Shown: positions 1 to 4,341 of the stretch, one piece after another
How positions within the stretch are numbered: position 1 is the first letter of the stretch
How the letters are laid out: the number at the start of each line of letters is the position of its first letter
Assembly: GCA_007127275.1 (NCBI GenBank)
Contig: SKZP01000172.1
Span: 1-6,403, forward strand
Reading direction: 5' to 3'
DNA length: 6,403 nt
DNA from: Planctomycetota bacterium
Lineage (GTDB): Bacteria > Planctomycetota > UBA8742 > SKZP01
Position numbers and translations under genes: made by a program
The notes under the pieces: model-generated
Told to the model about the DNA's origin: nothing
What the model saw: only the letters and a program-made list of their open reading frames with translations
Database searches by the model: none

Positions 1-1550
1 AAGGCCATCACCGCGTCCCCCATGAACTTATCCAGCGTCCCTTGATGCTTGAAGATAACGTCGGTCATCGCGCCGAGGTACTCGTTGAGCAACTCGAGCA
101 GCCGTTCGGGGCCGAGCCGCTCCGACCAGCCGGTGAAGCCCTGCAGGTCGCTGAACAGTAGCGTCAGCTCGCGGTTCTCGCCGCCGAGCTTCGGCGGCTC
201 CTTGCTCGCGGCCATCTGTTTGACCACTTGCGGCGAAAGATACTTGGAGAACATCTGGGTGATGTAGCGGCGTTCGCGACGCTCGACGACGTAGCTGGCC
301 AGCGTGCCGAAGGCGAAGGTGATGGTGGCGCCGAGCATGGGCCCGAGCATGGAGTAAAAGATGCGCTGCTCGACAAGCATCGAGGTCGTGCCAACGTAGA
401 GGCCAACGCCAAGCGCGACGAGAACAAGGAAGCTGAACAACGGCGGCAAGAACGCGACGCCGAGAACCATCACGAGGCAAGTGGCAACGAGCAGCGCGCC
501 GTTATGTTCGGTCGAGGCCGACTGCAGCAGCACCTCGGACGGGGACTCGGTGAACATCTGCACCGCATTCGCGTGCACTTCAATGGCCGGCATGCGCGTT
601 TGCGCCGCCCGCACATGTGAAGCGTCGTCGAGGCCACGACGTGCGGCGATGAAGCGGCGCGCTTCGCGAGAGTCGTAATACGGCGTGCGTACGCCCCACA
701 CTGCTTCTGCGCCGGCTGGCCCGAGGTGAAGCCCGGGCGAGGTGGCGCCGAGCAGGACCGCGCGGTTGCCGAGCAACTGCCCGGCATCTCGTACCCCGTA
801 GCGGGTGAGCACCTCCTCGGGCAACTCCCCGGCGAGCACGTCACTCAAGGAGACGCGCGGGATGGCCTCCGGCGGCCCCACATACGCGAGCAGTGCGTTG
901 TCGCGGCTGCGTGAGTCGCGCCACTGTTCGGCGGCGTCCCGTTCGGTCAGCTCGGCGAGCTTGTAGGCGAACGCCGGCGTCCCCTCCTGCTCGAGCGTCG
1001 CCCGGCGAACGACGCCGTCCCGCTCCGCCACGACGTCGCCAGCGGCCCACAACAGCGGCGCCTCCGGTGCAAGCTCCACCTCTTGCGCCTCGAGCGCACG
1101 GTACGGACGCTGCGCCAGCACCACGGGTAGATTCTGCAACCGTTGCATCACGGAAAAGTGCTGCGCCTCGTCCTCTTCGTCGTGCGCCACAATGCCCGCG
1201 GCGAGCGCCTCGACTGTCTCCGCATCCAGTGCGAGGTCCACCCCTACCGCCGCAGCACCCCAAAGGTGCAATTGCTCGTGCAGTCGCTGCCAGCGGGCCT
1301 CGTCGAGCGGCCACTCGACGTCTTCGTCGAGCGCGACAATCACGACGCGGCAGGCGTTCTGGTTCGACACCCAGGTGTCGTTGTGCTCAGCCACCGACGC
1401 CTGCGGCTGCCACGTCGCGTTGGCGCTGCGGAAGCGCCAGTCGTTGCCGAGCTGCTCCCAGTCGTCGAACCATCCATGACTGTGCAGCCACTGCACAACC
1501 AGAAACCCGGCAATCCCGGCAAGCAACACGAACAAAAGAGAACGCTTCAT
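1..1550 (-). CDS. CHASE2-domain class III adenylate/guanylate cyclase, C-terminus cut by window edge
   Basis: Probable membrane sensor that makes cyclic nucleotide (most likely cAMP) from NTP. 516 residues are visible and the frame is open to the left edge. Order: N-terminal membrane segment (about 5-21); extracytoplasmic CHASE2-type sensor (about 30-340) with the family-like stretches RVVIVALDEDVEWPL (68-82) and GAAAVGVDLAL (98-108); three hydrophobic segments (about 351-369, 371-392, 397-421); then the cyclase domain from about 460. LLFSDLQGFTGW carries the first metal-binding Asp (D468), and DKFMGDAVMA carries the second (D512). K508 aligns with the adenine-selecting Lys of adenylate cyclases, which favours ATP over GTP; the partner Asp/Thr lies beyond the window. 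ATG at 1550 is chosen because it begins a typical signal-anchor. It has no clear Shine-Dalgarno sequence. The frame stays open upstream to a TGA at 1686-1688, so a GTG start such as 1616 is possible. Roughly the last third of the catalytic domain is missing. Function is secure at family level; the signal sensed is unknown. Confidence 0.9.
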   Translation of the reverse strand, partial: MKRSLLFVLLAGIAGFLVVQWLHSHGWFDDWEQLGNDWRFRSANATWQPQASVAEHNDTWVSNQNACRVVIVALDEDVEWPLDEARWQRLHEQLHLWGAAAVGVDLALDAETVEALAAGIVAHDEEDEAQHFSVMQRLQNLPVVLAQRPYRALEAQEVELAPEAPLLWAAGDVVAERDGVVRRATLEQEGTPAFAYKLAELTERDAAEQWRDSRSRDNALLAYVGPPEAIPRVSLSDVLAGELPEEVLTRYGVRDAGQLLGNRAVLLGATSPGLHLGPAGAEAVWGVRTPYYDSREARRFIAARRGLDDASHVRAAQTRMPAIEVHANAVQMFTESPSEVLLQSASTEHNGALLVATCLVMVLGVAFLPPLFSFLVLVALGVGLYVGTTSMLVEQRIFYSMLGPMLGATITFAFGTLASYVVERRERRYITQMFSKYLSPQVVKQMAASKEPPKLGGENRELTLLFSDLQGFTGWSERLGPERLLELLNEYLGAMTDVIFKHQGTLDKFMGDAVMA

Positions 1551-1855
1551 GAACACGAAAGGGAGAGGCACACGGCGAAACAAGCAAACGACCACCCGTT
1601 GAGGGCCGCCACTCACGCGACGTTCAAAGTCATTGTACTCGACGGCCGAATCCGCGCAGCCGCAAGGTGGCGAATGTCGCCGCGCTCACGGACAACAACC
1701 CGGCACGCGAGGCTTGCGAGGGTGAACGCAGGGCCAAGCCCCGCAAGGCGGTACGAGCCACGAGGGGTTGCCGCGCAGCGCTTGCGCCCTGCGCTCTCCG
1801 GCCTCGTCGGAACGCAACGGCACTCAAACCTCGGAGGTGGCTTCCTGACCGCGAC
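1551..1855. other. Non-coding gap between holA and the cyclase gene
   Basis: I see no credible gene in these 305 bases. The gap contains palindromic repeat copy B (1727-1796). A TACAAT hexamer on the minus strand (1632-1637) could be a -10 box for the cyclase, but no matching -35 lies 16-18 bases upstream, so I do not call a promoter. Downstream of the holA stop there is a short palindrome ACCTC-G-GAGGT (1829-1839), too tight to be a convincing terminator. A GGCTTG/CAAGCC inverted pair (1711-1716 and 1735-1740) overlaps the left arm of copy B and may be an alternative fold. Some plus-strand frames run through here antisense to holA; they look like products of high GC. Confidence 0.6.
1727..1796. 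repeat. Degenerate palindromic repeat, copy B (MITE/REP-like)
   Basis: The arms 1727-1749 and 1770-1793 are imperfect inverted repeats: CGCAGGGC at the left outer end, and its complement GCCCTGCG at the right. The centre carries CGAGCCACGAG (1754-1764), which also occurs in copy A at 3022-3032 in the same orientation. The outer ends, the GCAAGGCG block and the right end CCCTGCGCTC also match copy A, so the two are diverged members of one family. Copy B lies 60 bases past the holA stop. Its stem is broken by several mismatches, which suggests an older or decaying copy. Confidence 0.7.
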
Positions 1856-2893
1856 CTACGCGTGACGGCGGGCGGCCTGGTCGTTGCACAGTGTGATGAC
1901 GAGAAACTCGAGCGCTTGCTCGACCTCGAGAATGGCGTCCTTGCGGTCGGCCTTGGAAAGCTCGTACAGCATCGCGCGGCAGGCCGGCAGGTCGTAGCGC
2001 TTCAGTGCCGCCGCAAAGGTGCTCTGCTGAAACGGGGGCACCTTCGCCGCCGCGGCGGCCCCGGAGCTGTTCGCCCCCTCCGCCACTGCGCCCGCGCCTC
2101 GCCAGAGTTGCCGGAGCTTGAAGGTCAGCAGGCCAATCAGTTTGTACGCCGGCTCGCCGTTGCGCAGCAACCGCTCCGTCTCCTCGAGCGACCGGCGCAT
2201 GTCTCCCGCGGAGATGGCGTCGACCAGCGCCCAGGCGTCCGCCGCACCGCGGAAGCCGAGCAGCTCTTCGAGGTCGTTGCGCGCGACCCGCCGCTTCTTC
2301 CCCTGCTCCGGCGGCCCCAAGTAGAGGTCGAGCTTTTCCAACTCCGCGGCGAGCATGCCGAGGTTGTTGCCGACGGTGTCCACCATGAACTCCACCGCCT
2401 CGGGGGTCATCTCGAGCCGCTGCTTCTTCGCATGCCCGGAAAGCCAGCGCGCCAGCGGCTTCGGACCCAGCGGCTCGCATTCGATGCGCTCCCCCGTCGC
2501 GGCAATGGCCTTGCTCAACCGCAGGTTCTTGTTCAGCTTCGCCGCCTCGATCACAAAGACGGCATCGCGGGCCGGGGCGTGGGCATACTCCGCAAGGCGG
2601 TCGCGCTGCGACTCAAGCAGCGAGCGGCGTTCACCGAGGTCGGTCAGCACGACCACGCGTGTGCCGCCGAAGAGCGAACGCGAGCGCAACTCGTCCAGCA
2701 CCTCGGCAAGCTCCGCGGTGTCCCCTTCGAAGCGCACCACGTCAGGCTGGCCTCGAACGCGCCGCACATACTCAATCAGCGCCTCGAGCACCTCGCGCCG
2801 CAAGAAATCTTCTTCCCCAATCACGCCGTACACCGGCTTCGGCGCCTGTTTCGCCGAGTTCACGCTTTGCAAAAAAGTCTCTGCGCCGGGCAT
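1856..2893 (-). CDS. holA: DNA polymerase III, delta subunit
   Basis: Delta subunit of the clamp loader: it opens the beta sliding clamp and, with delta-prime and tau/gamma, loads it on primed DNA. The product is 345 residues, close to the usual family length. Features seen: an N-terminal AAA-like domain (about 15-140) with GEEDFLRREVLEAL (26-39) and SLFGGTRVVVLTDL (73-86); a middle domain with the very typical GNNLGMLAAELEKLDLYL (175-192); and a C-terminal collar domain (about 211-345) with GEPAYKLIGLLTFKLRQLW (246-264). As is normal for delta, no Walker A motif is seen. An Ala/Gly-rich stretch (269-284) looks like a flexible loop. I prefer ATG at 2893. An in-frame TTG at 2917 would add eight residues (LRQCGTDV), but it has no ribosome site and these residues are not family-like. 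A weak GGAA lies about 10 bases before the ATG. The stop is TAG at 1856-1858. Confidence 0.92.
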   Translation of the reverse strand: MPGAETFLQSVNSAKQAPKPVYGVIGEEDFLRREVLEALIEYVRRVRGQPDVVRFEGDTAELAEVLDELRSRSLFGGTRVVVLTDLGERRSLLESQRDRLAEYAHAPARDAVFVIEAAKLNKNLRLSKAIAATGERIECEPLGPKPLARWLSGHAKKQRLEMTPEAVEFMVDTVGNNLGMLAAELEKLDLYLGPPEQGKKRRVARNDLEELLGFRGAADAWALVDAISAGDMRRSLEETERLLRNGEPAYKLIGLLTFKLRQLWRGAGAVAEGANSSGAAAAAKVPPFQQSTFAAALKRYDLPACRAMLYELSKADRKDAILEVEQALEFLVITLCNDQAARRHA

Positions 2894-2941
2894 AACGTCG
2901 GTTCCGCACTGTCGCAATCAATGGAGCAGTGGAGGGCGCAC

Positions 2942-2960
2942 CCCCAAATGCCGTTTGGGG
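2942..2960. repeat. Short perfect hairpin in the holA leader
   Basis: CCCCAAA (2942-2948) and TTTGGGG (2954-2960) form a perfect 7-bp stem with a 5-base loop, 49 bases before the holA start codon. Neither side is followed by a clear T-run, so it is a weak terminator candidate at best. It may instead be a leader structure in the holA mRNA, or chance. Confidence 0.4.
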
Positions 2961-2983
2961 TTCACGTCTGCAGTTACATCCAA

Positions 2984-3067
2984 GGCAAGCGCAGGGTGCC
3001 ATGCCCTGCAAGGCGAAGCACCGAGCCACGAGCTGTGCCTCGCAGGGCGTGGCACCCTGCGCTCGCC
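2984..3067. repeat. Palindromic repeat, copy A, with 31-nt arms (MITE/REP-like)
   Basis: The arms 2984-3014 and 3037-3067 are inverted repeats with 28 of 31 positions matching, around a 22-base loop (3015-3036). The core of each arm, GCAGGGTGCCAYGCCCTGC, is itself a small palindrome, so either one long cruciform or two smaller hairpins can form. In a minus-strand transcript (the dcd-to-holA direction) two of the three mismatches become G-U wobbles and only one true mismatch remains. Copy B at 1727-1796 shares the ends and the central CGAGCCACGAG. The element begins 28 bases after the dcd stop. It could attenuate or end dcd transcription, although no T-run follows. There is no coding potential. 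I infer a non-autonomous, genome-wide intergenic repeat. Confidence 0.85.
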
Positions 3068-3094
3068 ACGGGCGAAACGACTTCGAGTTCCAGC

Positions 3095-3685
3095 TTACAA
3101 CTTCGGCAACGTCAAGCCAGGTTGGTCCTGGTACTTGCCCTGACGGTCGGCGTAGCTCGTCTCGCAAACGCTGGCCGCGCGCATGAAGAGAATCTGGGCA
3201 ATCCCCTCCTCGGCATACACCTTTGCCGGCAAGGGGGTCGTGTTGCTGATCTCTAGCGTGAGCACCCCTTGCCACTCTGGCTCGAGCGGCGTGACGTTCA
3301 CAATGATGCCGCAGCGCGCATACGTGGATTTTCCGACACAGATCGCCAGCACATCCCGGGGAATGCGAAACGACTCCAACGTAGCGGCGAGCGCAAAAGA
3401 GTTCGGCGGAATGATGCAGACGTCGCGGTCGGCGGATACGAAGCTCGTCTCCGCAAACGCTTTGGGGTCGACAATGGCATTGTTCACGTTGGTGAAAATC
3501 TTGAAGTGGCGTCCAACGCGAATGTCGTACCCGTAGCTCGACACGCCGTAGGAGATGACACCCTCGCGCGTTTGTTTCTCGACAAACGGCTCAATCATCG
3601 GCTCCGCCCCTTGGCACAGAGCTCGAATCTCGGCGTCGGAGAGCAATCCCGGCAACTTTGCGTCGTTGTTCGAATGCGGTGCCAT
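3095..3685 (-). CDS. dcd: dCTP deaminase
   Basis: Deaminates dCTP to dUTP, which dUTPase turns into dUMP for thymidylate synthesis; soluble homotrimer of the dUTPase-like fold. The product is 196 residues, a normal length. Visible motifs: [12 protein letters not shown] (47-58); [18 protein letters not shown] (94-111); the nucleotide-binding GKSTYARCG (118-126), in which K119, S120 and R124 align with R110, S111 and R115 of E. coli Dcd; LTLEISN (142-148), with E145 aligning with the catalytic Glu138; and the C-terminal lid [14 protein letters not shown] (177-190). About 13 residues precede the usual N-terminus ([10 protein letters not shown]), but no other Met occurs before residue 30, so the ATG at 3685 stands. 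There is no strong Shine-Dalgarno sequence. A bifunctional deaminase/dUTPase cannot be fully excluded by eye. It is followed after 201 bases by holA on the same strand; both serve DNA replication. Confidence 0.95.
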   Translation of the reverse strand: MAPHSNNDAKLPGLLSDAEIRALCQGAEPMIEPFVEKQTREGVISYGVSSYGYDIRVGRHFKIFTNVNNAIVDPKAFAETSFVSADRDVCIIPPNSFALAATLESFRIPRDVLAICVGKSTYARCGIIVNVTPLEPEWQGVLTLEISNTTPLPAKVYAEEGIAQILFMRAASVCETSYADRQGKYQDQPGLTLPKL

Positions 3686-3730
3686 GCGAAAACTCGCTGT
3701 CTCGCTCGCTCGGCGCGAGCGGCACGTAAG

Positions 3731-3754
3731 CAGATAAGCGGTGAGGGCTCGCTC
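3731..3754 (+). repeat. 24-bp imperfect direct repeat, left copy
   Basis: CAGATAAG and GCTCGCTC are separated by eight bases; the right copy at 4269-4292 has the same two blocks at the same spacing. Overall 19 of 24 positions agree without gaps. This copy lies about 45 bases upstream of the dcd start and is followed directly by a seven-A run. Confidence 0.5.
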
Positions 3755-4020
3755 AAAAAAACCTGCCCACTTTCGCGTGGCGAAGGCTGCTCGGCACGGC
3801 GGAGGCAGGCGGAAAGCGTGGACGCGAGGTTACCCTCGGAGCCGCGCAACCGACAACAACGCCGCACAGCACTCGAGCGCAGCAGCAAAATGGGAAGGGT
3901 TTCGTGCGCAAGCCGTACGTTGTGCGAAAACGGTACTGTCGCCAGCGCAGCAATGCAATGGGCAACCGCGCCCGAGGGTGCAGCTGGAAAAAAAGAGAAG
4001 CGACATATCCCATTGGGCGT

Positions 4021-4069
4021 GCCTCCGTGCCCGCCGGTCACCTCTGTTGGAGGGGCCTCCGTGCCCGCC
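4021..4069 (+). repeat. Pair of 15-bp direct repeats
   Basis: GCCTCCGTGCCCGCC occurs exactly at 4021-4035 and again at 4055-4069, 34 bases apart. Two copies with no further periodicity do not make a CRISPR array. From memory, phrases of this style (GGAGGC with GGCGGGCACGG) recur between genes in planctomycete genomes; that cannot be checked here. Confidence 0.6.
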
Positions 4070-4084
4070 AACAGCGTACCTTGT

Positions 4085-4164
4085 GTGCGCGGGGTGTCTG
4101 ACGAGGGGCGCGGCGGGTTTCCTACGGATGTGCCTCGCCAACATTTGCCGGGCGCACCCCGCAC
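4085..4164. repeat. Nested imperfect inverted repeat
   Basis: GTGCGCGGGGTG (4085-4096) can pair with CACCCCGCAC (4155-4164) if two bases bulge, and inside it CGAGG (4102-4106) pairs with CCTCG (4133-4137). This gives a long broken stem in non-coding DNA. It could be a repeat relic, a terminator-like structure or a structured RNA; nothing in the sequence decides which. Confidence 0.4.
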
Positions 4165-4249
4165 CCGAAGCAAGAGGGCTGCGAACGGAAGCGACCTCGT
4201 CGCAATCTCGCTGCGGTGGCACACGAAGGTCCGCGTTTTGAATGATGTG

Positions 4250-4280
4250 TTGGCAACTTAGCGTCGTTCAGATAAGTTGC
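4250..4280 (+). promoter_or_regulatory. Possible operator/promoter of the methyltransferase gene
   Basis: GCAACTTA (4253-4260) and TAAGTTGC (4273-4280) are a perfect 8-bp inverted repeat with a 12-base spacer. The half-site centres are 20 bp apart, about two helical turns, which suits a dimeric DNA-binding protein on one face of the helix. The left arm overlaps TTGGCA (4250-4255), a fair -35 box; 17 bases on, TAAGTT (4273-4278) is only a weak -10. The site lies 61 bases before the methyltransferase ATG. Methyltransferase genes of restriction systems are often autoregulated or under a controller protein, but no regulator is visible in this window. Confidence 0.35.
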
Positions 4281-4292
4281 GACTGCTCGCTC
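4269..4292 (+). repeat. 24-bp imperfect direct repeat, right copy
   Basis: Partner of 3731-3754: CAGATAAG and GCTCGCTC at identical spacing, with 19 of 24 bases agreeing. It overlaps the right arm of the possible operator and lies 49 bases before the methyltransferase ATG. The two copies bracket about 514 bp of the intergenic gap. Confidence 0.5.
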
Positions 4293-4341
4293 GCGGTACG
4301 CATACGAGGGGACGGCTCGCTACGCCTCCCTGGTTCCGCTC

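Larger units (their letters stand above)
3686..4341. other. Repeat-rich non-coding gap between dcd and the methyltransferase gene
   Basis: These 656 bases separate divergent genes and hold no credible gene. Open frames exist on both strands (for example minus 3595-4224 and plus 3741-4241), but they resemble no family, overlap each other and start inside repeats. Contents: a perfect CGCTCG-GCG-CGAGCG hairpin at 3707-3721, just upstream of dcd; a seven-A run (3755-3761); a 7-bp hairpin with one wobble (3770-3786); two GCCTCCGTGCCCGCC copies; a nested inverted repeat (4085-4164); a 24-bp imperfect direct repeat near each end; and a possible operator (4253-4280). Both genes must be driven from here, but I see no strong sigma-70 promoter for either. 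No tRNA or rRNA was seen. Confidence 0.6.

Noticed and set aside
893..1552. Plus-strand open frames antisense to the cyclase
   Set aside because: The minus-strand frame gives a full CHASE2-membrane-cyclase architecture; the antisense products are Arg/Ala/Pro-rich noise.
1632..1637. TACAAT as a -10 box for the cyclase
   Set aside because: No -35-like hexamer lies at 16-18 bases; a single hexamer is too weak for a promoter call.
2894..2917. TTG start at 2917 for holA
   Set aside because: It has no ribosome site, and the extra eight residues are not typical of the family; ATG at 2893 gives a normal-length protein.
1667..3256. A 529-codon open frame on the plus strand
   Set aside because: It is antisense to the whole of holA, starts in copy B territory, runs into dcd, and its translation is Arg/Ala/Leu-rich low-complexity with no family resemblance; a shadow of high-GC coding on the other strand.
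3747..3761. Poly-A run after a GC-rich stretch as a terminator
   Set aside because: On the plus strand the run is A, not T. On the minus strand the T-run comes before the hairpin and not after it, so the order is wrong for an intrinsic terminator.
4021..4069. CRISPR array
   Set aside because: Only two 15-bp copies, no further regular repeats and no cas genes nearby.
3595..4224. A 209-codon open frame on the minus strand in the dcd-methyltransferase gap
   Set aside because: It overlaps dcd in another frame and its translation is made largely of the GCCTCC-type repeats; no family, no ribosome site.
3269..4261. A 330-codon open frame on the plus strand across dcd and the gap
   Set aside because: It is antisense to dcd in its first third and then crosses the repeats; no domain is recognisable.
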